DNA from: JARFQW01 sp963842955
Lineage (GTDB): Bacteria; Pseudomonadota; Gammaproteobacteria; Steroidobacterales; XN24
Length of the DNA: 64,000 nucleotides
Reading direction: 5' to 3'
Assembly (NCBI GenBank): GCA_963842955.1
Contig: CAWJIJ010000011.1
Coordinates: 868,001 to 932,000, forward strand
The position numbers and the translations under genes are program-made. Every line of letters begins with the position of its first letter. The first letter of the stretch is position 1. A model generated the notes under the pieces. It made no database searches and was not told where the DNA came from. It was given only the letters and a program-made list of their open reading frames with translations. Positions 17,380 through 25,329 of this stretch are shown here, piece after piece.

Positions 17380-18228
17380 ATGCCCCCCCAGCCTGGCCGT
17401 TCAGTCCGATTCTGGAAGATGCAGGGCCTGGGCAACGACTTCGTCGTGGTGGACCAGCGGGATCAAGCCTTCGATCCGGATCCCGCAACGCTGCGGCGCT
17501 GGGCGTCGCGGCGTACTGGCATCGGCTTCGACCAGCTGTTGCTGCTGGATGAACCGCAATCATCCGGGGCCGACGTGGCCTATCGCGTGTTCAACGCCGA
17601 TGGCTCCGAGGTCGGCCAGTGCGGCAACGGCGCCCGCTGCGTCGCGCTGCTGACCGCGGGCCGCTCGTCAGCCGACCGCCGCAGCCTCGTGCTGGAGAGC
17701 CCGGCCGGCGACCACGAAGCCCGGATGGAGGCGGACGGCAGCGTAGCGGTCTGCATGGGCGAGCCGGATTTCCGCGTTGAGGCTCTGCCGTTCCTGGCGG
17801 AAGGGGAAGGGCCTCCGTACCGGGTCAATACCACGGAGGGATCGGTGATCGTGTCGCCGGTATCGATGGGCAATCCCCATGCGGTGATCGAGGTAGGAGA
17901 CATCGACCATGCTCCCGTGGACCGTCTCGGCCAGGCCCTCAACCCCCACCCGGCATTTCCCGAAGGCGTCAACGCGGGATTCGTCCAGGTGATGGGACGG
18001 GACCAGGCGCGGCTGAGGGTATTCGAGCGAGGCGTAAGGGAAACCCGTGCGTGCGGTACCGGCGCCTGTGCCGCCGCGGCTGTGCTGATCCGCGGTGGCC
18101 GCAGCAATGAATCGATCACCATGACGCTCCCGGGCGGCGATTTGGTGATACGCTGGACCGGCCCCGGGCAGCCGCTCTGGATGCAGGGAGACGCCAGGAT
18201 GGTATTCGAGGGACGGATCGAGACATGA
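17380..18228 (+). CDS. dapF: Diaminopimelate epimerase
   Basis: 282 residues from the ATG at 17380, with GGAG seven bases upstream; the much longer open frame reaching back to 15769 is antisense to ubiD and not credible. DapF interconverts LL- and meso-diaminopimelate for lysine and peptidoglycan synthesis. It has the start motif FWKMQGLGNDFVVVD and both catalytic cysteines, in VGQCGNGARC and in TRACGTGACAAA. It leads the operon dapF-DUF484-xerC-hslV-hslU and overlaps the next start (ATGA). Confidence 0.96.
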   Translation: MPPQPGRSVRFWKMQGLGNDFVVVDQRDQAFDPDPATLRRWASRRTGIGFDQLLLLDEPQSSGADVAYRVFNADGSEVGQCGNGARCVALLTAGRSSADRRSLVLESPAGDHEARMEADGSVAVCMGEPDFRVEALPFLAEGEGPPYRVNTTEGSVIVSPVSMGNPHAVIEVGDIDHAPVDRLGQALNPHPAFPEGVNAGFVQVMGRDQARLRVFERGVRETRACGTGACAAAAVLIRGGRSNESITMTLPGGDLVIRWTGPGQPLWMQGDARMVFEGRIET

Positions 18229-18956
18229 GCATCAGCAATACGGAGCACGAGGGCGGCCAGGAGCTGGACGAAAAGACGGTGGTCGACCACCTTGAGGCCC
18301 ACCCGGATTTTTTCGAGCGGCATCCCCGGCTGATCGAGGGTCTCGTGCTTCCCCACAGCGCCGGTGGTGAAACGATCTCGCTCGTGGAGCGGCAGGTATC
18401 GGTCCTGCGTCAGAAGAATCGAGAGCTGGAGGACCGGCTCCGCCAGCTCGTCGCTGTGGCCCGCTCCAACGAGGCGCTCGCCCAGAAGATTCATCGCCTC
18501 GCCACTCGCCTGCTGGAAGCCGGGAGCAGCCGCGAGGCCCTCGAGGTCCTGGAATCCTGCCTGCGGGAGGACTTCGGGGCCAACCAGACCGTGGTCGTCC
18601 TCTTCCACGAGAGTTCGGCCATCATCCAGGAGCCCGACACCCGCTTCCTCCGGCGCTTGAACCGGAGCAGCCCGTCGCTGAAGAGTTTTGCCACGTTCGT
18701 CGAGGGCGGCATACCGCGCTGTGGCCGGGTCCGGGATGCGCAGAAGGAGTTCCTGTTCCCCGGGGACGGCGCATTGATCGCATCCGTTGCCCTGGTCCCC
18801 CTGGGACCCCGCTGCGCCACCGGGATGCTGGCCATCGGCAGCCGGGACGCCGAGCGTTTCAACCCCACCATGAGCACGGAATTCCTCGGCCGCATCGGCG
18901 ATCTTGCGACAGCGGCGCTTCACGGATCCGAGGCTCGGGAGAACGGCGGCCGCTGA
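18225..18956 (+). CDS. DUF484 family protein (GAF-like)
   Basis: 243 residues. The N-terminus (VVDHLEAHPDFFERHPRLIE) and the coiled-coil stretch after SLVERQVSVLRQKNRELE are the signature of DUF484. The C-terminal half folds like a GAF domain. Function is unknown, but the gene is widely found between dapF and xerC in gammaproteobacteria, as here. It overlaps both neighbours by four or fewer bases, so expression is coupled to cell-wall and chromosome-dimer resolution genes. Confidence 0.88.
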   Translation: MSISNTEHEGGQELDEKTVVDHLEAHPDFFERHPRLIEGLVLPHSAGGETISLVERQVSVLRQKNRELEDRLRQLVAVARSNEALAQKIHRLATRLLEAGSSREALEVLESCLREDFGANQTVVVLFHESSAIIQEPDTRFLRRLNRSSPSLKSFATFVEGGIPRCGRVRDAQKEFLFPGDGALIASVALVPLGPRCATGMLAIGSRDAERFNPTMSTEFLGRIGDLATAALHGSEARENGGR

Positions 18957-19864
18957 TGAGCGACACTGGGCCAGACCGCGTCTGGATCGAGCGCTACCTG
19001 GGCCATTTGCGCTACGAACGCCGCCTGTCTCCGCACACCGAAAAGAATTATCACCGGGACATCGAGGCCCTCTACAGCTTTCTGTGTGCCGACGACGTGG
19101 GCAGCTGGGCCGATGTCGACGCCCAGCACATCCGTGCCTTCGCCGCCCGCCAGCATCGCAAGGGGCTGGCGGCGCGCAGCATTCAGCGCCGGCTCTCCGC
19201 AGTACGGGGACTGTTCAACTACCTGATCCGCGAAGACGTCGTGGACTCCAATCCCGCCACCCAGGTCAGCGCACCCAAAGCGCCCCGCCGGCTTCCGGGC
19301 ACGATGGATGCAGATCAGATGGGACATCTTCTTCAGCTCGGTGACGATCACCCCCTGGCATGCCGGGACCGGGCGATGATGGAATTGCTGTACTCCTCGG
19401 GTTTGCGGCTGGCCGAGCTGGTGTCCCTGCAGACAGGGGACGTGGATCTCGGGGATTCCAGCGTCCGGGTGACGGGCAAGGGTGCAAAAACCCGCGTCGT
19501 GCCAGTCGGGGCTCATGCCAGGGAGGCGATCCGGGAATGGCTCAAGGTCCGTGCCCAGTTTCTGAAGGAGGAGAACAACCAGCTCTTCCTCAGCCGGCGG
19601 GGCAAGCCCATCAGCCGGCGCTCGGTGCAGGCCCGGGTCGAGTACTGGTCAAAACGCGCCGGCATGCCGGGCCAGGTATCCCCGCATACCTTCCGGCACA
19701 GCTTTGCGACCCACCTGCTGGAATCCAGCGGAGATCTGCGCGCCGTGCAGGAGCTGCTCGGCCACGCGGACATTGGCACGACACAGATCTACACGCATCT
19801 TGATTTCCAGCACCTCGCCCGCATCTATGATCAGGCTCATCCCCGGGCCCGCCGGCGTCGCTAG
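18956..19864 (+). CDS. xerC: Site-specific tyrosine recombinase XerC
   Basis: 302 residues. The N-terminal SAM-like domain (YLGHLRYERRLSPHTEKNY) is followed by the catalytic domain with SSGLRLAEL (first Arg), VTGKGAKTRVVPVG (Lys), HTFRHSFATHLL (His/Arg) and GHADIGTTQIYTHLD (His and the nucleophilic Tyr). With XerD it resolves chromosome dimers at dif. Position after dapF-DUF484 identifies it as XerC rather than XerD or an integron or phage integrase. It starts on the last base of the DUF484 stop. Confidence 0.93.
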   Translation: MSDTGPDRVWIERYLGHLRYERRLSPHTEKNYHRDIEALYSFLCADDVGSWADVDAQHIRAFAARQHRKGLAARSIQRRLSAVRGLFNYLIREDVVDSNPATQVSAPKAPRRLPGTMDADQMGHLLQLGDDHPLACRDRAMMELLYSSGLRLAELVSLQTGDVDLGDSSVRVTGKGAKTRVVPVGAHAREAIREWLKVRAQFLKEENNQLFLSRRGKPISRRSVQARVEYWSKRAGMPGQVSPHTFRHSFATHLLESSGDLRAVQELLGHADIGTTQIYTHLDFQHLARIYDQAHPRARRRR

Positions 19865-19903
19865 CGGTTCGGGGCCAGATTCAGCCTGATCCAGGAGTCA
19901 GGA

Positions 19904-20443
19904 ATGCAGCAAATGCGCGGGACCACGATCGTCTCGGTCCGCCGCGGCGGGGTGGTGGCCGTTGGAGGCGATGGCCAGGTCAGCCTCGGAAACACGGTCA
20001 TGAAGGGCAATGCCCGGAAGGTCCGGACACTCTACGACGGCAAGGTGCTGGCCGGATTCGCCGGCGGTACGGCTGACGCGTTTACGCTGTTCGAGCGCTT
20101 CGAAAGCAAGCTGCAGCAGTACGGCAACCTGACCCGGGCGGCGATCGAGCTGGCCAAGGACTGGCGCACCGACCGCATGCTCCGGCGCCTGGAAGCCCTG
20201 TTGTGCGTGGCGGACACCGAGAAATCCTTCGTCATCTCCGGTAACGGAGATGTCATCGAGCCGGAGGATGACCTCATGGCCGTTGGCTCCGGTGGACCCT
20301 ACGCCCAGGCGGCGGCCAGGGCCCTGATGGACAACACGGATCTGGACGCCGAAGAAATTGTCCGCAAGGCGCTCGACGTGGCCGCGGACATCTGCGTCTA
20401 CACGAACCACAACCTGGTGATCGAGACCCTCGCCACCGCGTAG
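19904..20443 (+). CDS. hslV: ATP-dependent protease subunit HslV (ClpQ)
   Basis: 179 residues. It begins with a short propeptide (MQQMRG) before TTIVSVRRGG; the first Thr of this TT pair is the expected N-terminal catalytic nucleophile after processing. Further landmarks are GNTVMKGNARKVR, FAGGTADAFTLFERFE, DWRTDRMLRRLEAL and SGGPYAQAAARAL. HslV forms the proteasome-like chamber that pairs with HslU. A GGAG precedes the ATG. hslU follows 67 bases later. No clear sigma-32 promoter was seen directly upstream. Confidence 0.97.
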   Translation: MQQMRGTTIVSVRRGGVVAVGGDGQVSLGNTVMKGNARKVRTLYDGKVLAGFAGGTADAFTLFERFESKLQQYGNLTRAAIELAKDWRTDRMLRRLEALLCVADTEKSFVISGNGDVIEPEDDLMAVGSGGPYAQAAARALMDNTDLDAEEIVRKALDVAADICVYTNHNLVIETLATA

Positions 20444-20510
20444 CCGCCAGGCAGCGGCCGGGCCTGGCCCGGCCGTGGCTTTTCCGGAACACCGTTTTGC
20501 TGGAGCTCCC

Positions 20511-21833
20511 ATGTCCCAGATGACACCCCGCGAAATCGTCGAGGAACTCGACAAGCACATCATCGGCCAGGACGAGGCCAAGCGATCCGTGGCCATCGCC
20601 CTGAGGGACCGGTGGCGCCGAACCCAGGTCGAAGAACCGCTGCGCACCGAGATCACGCCGAAGAATATCCTGATGATCGGCCCCACGGGCGTGGGAAAGA
20701 CGGAGATCGCCCGGCGTCTCGCACGCCTGGCCCAGGCGCCGTTCATCAAGGTCGAGGCAACAAAATTCACGGAAGTCGGCTATGTGGGCCGCGAGGTCGA
20801 CAGCATCATTCGGGATCTCGTGGATGAGGCGGTCAAACTGACCCGCGAGCTGGAAATGGACAAGGTTCGTCACCGCGCCATGGACGCGGCGGAAGACCGG
20901 GTCCTCGATGCGCTCCTGCCCGGCACGGGCAACGGGGACGCGGACGCGAACAGGGCCGACGGGACACGCCAGAAATTCCGCAAGATGCTCAGGGAAGGGG
21001 AACTGGACGAACGCGAAATCGAGATCGACATCGAGGCCATGCAGATGGGGGTGGAGATCATGGCGCCGCCGGGCATGGAGGAAATGACCCAGCAGCTGCA
21101 AAGCATGTTCCGCAACATGGGCGGCAACCGGTCCCGGCGACGCAAGCTGAAAATCCCCGAGGCCATGAAGCTCCTCACCGAGGAAGAAGCGGCCCGAATG
21201 GTGGACGAAGAGGAACTCAAGGCTGCCGCGCTGCGTAATGTCGAGCAAAACGGCATCGTGTTCATCGACGAAATCGACAAGGTCGCCCGGCGCGCCGATG
21301 CGGGCGGCGCCGACGTCTCCCGGGAGGGTGTGCAGCGTGACCTGCTGCCGCTGGTCGAGGGCTGCACCGTGAATACGAAGTACGGGATGATCAGCACCGA
21401 CCACATTCTCTTCATTGCCTCGGGCGCCTTTCACGTGGCAAGCCCCCAGGACCTCATACCGGAACTGCAGGGACGGTTTCCGATCCGGGTCGAACTTGCG
21501 TCGCTCACCGCCGGCGACTTCGTGCGCATTCTTCGCGAACCCGACGCCTCGCTGTGTCAGCAGTACGAGGCCCTGCTGGGCACCGAAGGCGTCCAGCTGG
21601 AGTTTCTCGACGACGGTCTGGAACGTCTCGCCCAGGTCGCTTTCCAAGTCAACGAACGCTCGGAGAACATCGGCGCGCGCAGGCTGCACACGGTGATGGA
21701 ACGCCTTCTGAACAAAGTGTCTTTCGACGCCGCGGACCGGAACGGCGACCGGGTGGTCGTCGACGCCGCCTACGTGGACCAGCACCTCACGGAGCTGGCC
21801 CGCGACGAAGATCTGTCGCGCTATATTCTCTAG
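20511..21833 (+). CDS. hslU: ATP-dependent protease ATPase subunit HslU (ClpY)
   Basis: 440 residues from the ATG at 20511 (GGAG six bases upstream). AAA+ unfoldase with Walker A GPTGVGKTE at residues 57-65, Walker B FIDEIDKVA, the pore region after KVEATKFTEVGYVGRE (GYVG pore loop), the intermediate I domain around residues 110-240, and the C-terminal tail DLSRYIL that inserts into HslV. Length and tail are intact, so a working HslVU complex is expected. Confidence 0.97.
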   Translation: MSQMTPREIVEELDKHIIGQDEAKRSVAIALRDRWRRTQVEEPLRTEITPKNILMIGPTGVGKTEIARRLARLAQAPFIKVEATKFTEVGYVGREVDSIIRDLVDEAVKLTRELEMDKVRHRAMDAAEDRVLDALLPGTGNGDADANRADGTRQKFRKMLREGELDEREIEIDIEAMQMGVEIMAPPGMEEMTQQLQSMFRNMGGNRSRRRKLKIPEAMKLLTEEEAARMVDEEELKAAALRNVEQNGIVFIDEIDKVARRADAGGADVSREGVQRDLLPLVEGCTVNTKYGMISTDHILFIASGAFHVASPQDLIPELQGRFPIRVELASLTAGDFVRILREPDASLCQQYEALLGTEGVQLEFLDDGLERLAQVAFQVNERSENIGARRLHTVMERLLNKVSFDAADRNGDRVVVDAAYVDQHLTELARDEDLSRYIL

Positions 21834-21935
21834 GCGCGGCGGCTTTCTACTGCCCGTCTGGCCCCGGGGAACGGCAGGCAGCCCATGCTGCGTTTACAAT
21901 CCGCTCATTCAATCCCCGAACAGGACCCGTCCAAG

Positions 21936-22322
21936 ATGGATGAAAACGTTCCCGCACCGACGGAAATCCGGCTTCGCAAGAAGTCCCGAATGCTGGAGGT
22001 GACCTATCCGGACGGAACGAACTACGAGCTGCCCTGTGAGTATCTGCGCGTTTTCTCGCCGTCGGCGGAAGTGCGCGGGCACGGCCCGAACCAGGCGGTA
22101 CTCGTTGTCGGAAAGGAGTCCGTGGGTATCCGTGCCGTCGATCCCGTAGGCCACTACGCCGTGCGGCTGACCTTTGACGACGGCCACGACTCCGGGCTCT
22201 TTTCCTGGTCCTATCTCAAGGAGCTGGGAGACAACCGGGACGCAAACTGGTCCGACTACCTGGCGAAGCTGGAGTCCGCCGGGTATCAGCGGAAAGAGCC
22301 GGCGGGGAGCGATCCCGGTTGA
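21936..22322 (+). CDS. DUF971 domain protein (gamma-butyrobetaine hydroxylase-like N-terminal domain)
   Basis: 128 residues from the ATG at 21936. The core LEVTYPDGTNYELPCEYLRVFSPSAEV and LTFDDGHDSGLFSWSYL match DUF971, a small domain also found at the N-terminus of eukaryotic gamma-butyrobetaine hydroxylase and in Fe-S-related proteins. Its function alone is unknown. In many gammaproteobacteria it sits between hslU and ubiE, as here. Its stop overlaps the TTG start of ubiE. Confidence 0.85.
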   Translation: MDENVPAPTEIRLRKKSRMLEVTYPDGTNYELPCEYLRVFSPSAEVRGHGPNQAVLVVGKESVGIRAVDPVGHYAVRLTFDDGHDSGLFSWSYLKELGDNRDANWSDYLAKLESAGYQRKEPAGSDPG

Positions 22323-23080
22323 GCCAGCCGGAAGACAAGGACGACCAGACGCATTTCGGCTACCAGTCGGTGCCCGTGGCCGAGAAAGAGCGCCGGGTAC
22401 GCAGCGTTTTCGACTCGGTGGCGACCCGCTATGACCTGATGAACGACCTGATGTCCGGAGGCATTCACCGTCTCTGGAAGCGTTTCACGGTCGAGCAGGC
22501 GGCGCTGCGCCCCGGTCATGATGTCCTCGACCTGGCGGGCGGGACCGGCGATCTGGCTGCCGCGATGGCGCCACGGGTCGCCCCCGGCGGACGCGTCGTT
22601 CTCGCAGACATCAACGAGTCCATGGTCCGGACGGGCCGCGCGCGCCTGGATGACCAGGGCCTCACCGGCCAGGTGGCCTATGCGCTTGCCAATGCCGAGC
22701 AGCTGCCGTTCCCGGATGCCAGCTTTGACGTCGTAACCATCGCCTTCGGCCTGCGCAACGTGACCCGCAAGGACCTGGCCCTTGCAGAGATGAAGCGCGT
22801 CCTGCGGCCCGGCGGCCAGGTCCTCGTGCTCGAGTTTTCCCGGCCGGTGGCCCCGGGCCTCAAGCCCGTTTATGACCTGTACTCCTTCAAGATCCTCCCG
22901 ACCCTGGGCAGCTGGGTGGCCGGTGATGCCGAAAGCTATCGTTACCTCGCGGAATCCATCCGGATGCACCCGGACCAGGAGACCTTGAAGTCGATGATGG
23001 AAACCGCCGGGCTGGAAGGATGCCGGTACCACAACCTGACCGGCGGCATCGTCGCCCTTCACCGCGGCTACCGGTACTGA
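22319..23080 (+). CDS. ubiE: Ubiquinone/menaquinone biosynthesis C-methyltransferase UbiE
   Basis: 253 residues from a TTG at 22319 that overlaps the DUF971 stop and has GGGGAG upstream. Class I SAM methyltransferase: THFGYQSVPVAEKERRVRSVFDSVA is the family start (quoted only in part as key region), VLDLAGGTGDLAAAMA binds SAM, and FGLRNVTRKDLALAEMKRV and SYRYLAESIRMHP are UbiE-specific blocks. It methylates the benzoquinol ring. It forms ubiE-ubiJ-ubiB with tight spacing. Confidence 0.96.
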   Translation: MSQPEDKDDQTHFGYQSVPVAEKERRVRSVFDSVATRYDLMNDLMSGGIHRLWKRFTVEQAALRPGHDVLDLAGGTGDLAAAMAPRVAPGGRVVLADINESMVRTGRARLDDQGLTGQVAYALANAEQLPFPDASFDVVTIAFGLRNVTRKDLALAEMKRVLRPGGQVLVLEFSRPVAPGLKPVYDLYSFKILPTLGSWVAGDAESYRYLAESIRMHPDQETLKSMMETAGLEGCRYHNLTGGIVALHRGYRY

Positions 23081-23083
23081 GCG

Positions 23084-23677
23084 GTGGCCGGCCCGGATCT
23101 TTTCCAGCCGCTCCAGGGCCTGCTGGACCGGGGCGTTGCCGGCTCCAGCGATGCCCGGAACCGTTGCCGGGAGCTCGAAGGCCGGAGCTTTGCGGTGCGT
23201 CTTCGCGGCCTCCCGCTGAACGTGCGTTTCGCGTGCGCCGAGGGCCGTCTCGCCGTATCCGGAGAGGGCGAGGCGGATGTCATCCTCGAAGGATCGCCGC
23301 TGGAGCTGGCGCGGCTGGCGATTCTTGGAGAACCGGCATCGGCTGCCGGCCTCAAGCTGGTCGGCGATCCACTGGTCGCGCGTGACTTCCGGGACCTGCT
23401 GGACGTCGCGCTGCCCGACTGGGAGGAAGAGCTTGCCCGAATCACCGGTGACGTGGCGGCCCGGCGAATTTCGCAGACCCTGCGGGGGCTGGGCGACTGG
23501 ATGGGGAATACCGGCCAGCGGCTGGGCACGGACCTGGCGGACTATCTCAAGGAGGAGCAGCAGTCCTTACCCACGCGGTGGGAAATGGACGAGTTCCTCG
23601 ACGGGGTGGACACACTGACGGCGGATACGGATCGCCTGGCGGCTCGCCTGCGCCGTCTTGAGAAGGACACGGAATGA
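23084..23677 (+). CDS. ubiJ: Ubiquinone biosynthesis accessory factor UbiJ (SCP2 domain)
   Basis: 197 residues from a GTG three bases after ubiE. The middle section (FAVRLRGLPLNVRFACAEG, ADVILEGSPLELARLAI) is the SCP2 lipid-binding fold, and the C-terminal part (LADYLKEEQQSLPTRWEMDEF) ends in a coiled coil that partners UbiK. Sequence conservation in this family is low; identification rests on the SCP2 pattern and on its place between ubiE and ubiB. The stop overlaps the ubiB ATG. Confidence 0.88.
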   Translation: MAGPDLFQPLQGLLDRGVAGSSDARNRCRELEGRSFAVRLRGLPLNVRFACAEGRLAVSGEGEADVILEGSPLELARLAILGEPASAAGLKLVGDPLVARDFRDLLDVALPDWEEELARITGDVAARRISQTLRGLGDWMGNTGQRLGTDLADYLKEEQQSLPTRWEMDEFLDGVDTLTADTDRLAARLRRLEKDTE

Positions 23678-25323
23678 TCCCACTGGCCCAGGCGCGGCGG
23701 GCTCTCGAGATCCAGCGAGTCCTCATCCATCACGGCCTCGATGACCTGGTCGAGGCGACTCACCTGTACCGGCCGATTCGGCGGGTGACGCGATGGCTTC
23801 CCTTCCGGCGCGGACCGCAGGCCGGGAGCCAGCCTGTAGCCCAGCGCGTCCGCCAGGCGTTGATCGACCTGGGGCCCATTTTCGTAAAGTTCGGCCAGAC
23901 CCTGTCCACCCGGCGTGACCTGCTCCCGGAGGACATCGCTGACGAGCTGGCCACGCTCCAGGACCAGGTTCCGCCGTTCCCCGGGGATCAGGCCCTGGAA
24001 ATCGCCGCGGCGGCGTACGGCAGGCCGGTCGAACAGGTGTTCGCGGAGTTCGACGAAGCGCCCATGGCGGCCGCCTCCATTGCGCAGGTGCACGCAGCAA
24101 CCACGCGGAACGGACGCAAGGTCATCGTGAAGCTGCTCCGGCCCGGCGTGCGTGAAGACATCCGCAGGGATGTCCGCGTCCTGTATACGCTGGCCGGTCT
24201 GGCGGAACGCTACTGGCCCGAAGCCCGGCGGCTCCGTCCTCTCGAAGTCGTGGCCGAGTTCGACCGGACCCTCGCCGACGAACTGGACCTCATGCGCGAG
24301 GCCGCGAACGCCTCCCAGCTCCGGCGCAATTTCGAGGGCTCACCCCTGCTCTACGTGCCGGAGGTGGACTGGGACCTCAGCCGGCCCGGCGCGCTGGTCA
24401 TGGAACGGATCGAGGGAATCAACATCGGCCAGATACGCACCCTGGAAGCCGCCGGCACCGACCTGTCCGTCCTGGCCGCCATGGGCGTCGAGATCTTCTT
24501 CACGCAGGTTTTCCGGCACAATTTTTTTCATGCCGACATGCATCCCGGCAACATCTTCGTGGACACGACCAATCCACGGACGCCCCGCTACATGGCGGTG
24601 GACTTCGGGATTGTCGGCACACTGGATCCTCGCGACCAGCAATACCTCGCCGAAAACTTCATGGCGTTTTTCAATCGGGACTATCACCGGATCGCGCGCC
24701 TGCATATCGACTCGGGCTGGGTCCCCGCGGACACTCGCACCGACCAGCTCGAAGGGGCGTTCCGAACGGTGTGCGAGCCGATCTTCAACCGGCCGCTGAA
24801 AGACATTTCCTTCGGGCAGTTCCTCGTGCGGCTGTTCTCGGCCGCACGTCGCTTCGACATGGAGGTGCAGCCACAGCTGATACTGCTGCAGAAAACCCTG
24901 CTCAACGTCGAGGGCCTGGGCCGCCAGCTGTATCCCGACCTGGATCTATGGGAAACCGCGAAACCCATTCTCGAGGAATGGATGCGCGCACGTGTCAGCG
25001 GCCGGGCAGTACTGGACCGGCTCCGTCAACAGCTGCCCGAAGTGGGCGAATCCCTGCAACAGGCGCCGCAAATCGTGCACGGGCTACTGGAGCGTGCCGC
25101 TGAAGGGCGGCTGGAACTGACCGCCCGCAATCCCGATGCCGCCCGCCTGGCGGCAGCGATGGAGGCCGACGGCGCCCGTCAGCGCAGCCTGTGGGGCGGA
25201 GCCTCTGCCCTGATCGCGGGCGTTCTCTGGCTGGGGCTGGCTGCGGGTCCGGCGTGGGCCGGCTGGCTCGGGGTCGTGGCAGGAGGCCTGCTGCTGGGCT
25301 TTGGCGGACGAACACGCCGCTAG
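23674..25323 (+). CDS. ubiB: Ubiquinone biosynthesis regulatory ATPase/kinase-like UbiB
   Basis: 549 residues, standard length. ADCK/ABC1 family: the KxGQ region FVKFGQTLSTRRDLLP, the alanine-rich loop APMAAASIAQVHAA, the ATP lysine VIVKLLRPG, and HADMHPGNIFVD with MAVDFGIVG (catalytic and metal-binding DFG). Two C-terminal membrane helices are seen (ALIAGVLWLGLAAGPAWAGW and GVVAGGLLLGFG). It supports coenzyme Q synthesis at the membrane. It ends six bases before the convergent GGDEF/EAL gene. Confidence 0.96.
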   Translation: MIPLAQARRALEIQRVLIHHGLDDLVEATHLYRPIRRVTRWLPFRRGPQAGSQPVAQRVRQALIDLGPIFVKFGQTLSTRRDLLPEDIADELATLQDQVPPFPGDQALEIAAAAYGRPVEQVFAEFDEAPMAAASIAQVHAATTRNGRKVIVKLLRPGVREDIRRDVRVLYTLAGLAERYWPEARRLRPLEVVAEFDRTLADELDLMREAANASQLRRNFEGSPLLYVPEVDWDLSRPGALVMERIEGINIGQIRTLEAAGTDLSVLAAMGVEIFFTQVFRHNFFHADMHPGNIFVDTTNPRTPRYMAVDFGIVGTLDPRDQQYLAENFMAFFNRDYHRIARLHIDSGWVPADTRTDQLEGAFRTVCEPIFNRPLKDISFGQFLVRLFSAARRFDMEVQPQLILLQKTLLNVEGLGRQLYPDLDLWETAKPILEEWMRARVSGRAVLDRLRQQLPEVGESLQQAPQIVHGLLERAAEGRLELTARNPDAARLAAAMEADGARQRSLWGGASALIAGVLWLGLAAGPAWAGWLGVVAGGLLLGFGGRTRR

Positions 25324-25329
25324 CGGCAC

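Noticed and set aside
18956..19864. XerC read as a phage or integron integrase
   Set aside because: No att sites, cassettes or phage genes are near, and dapF-DUF484-xerC is a normal chromosomal order.
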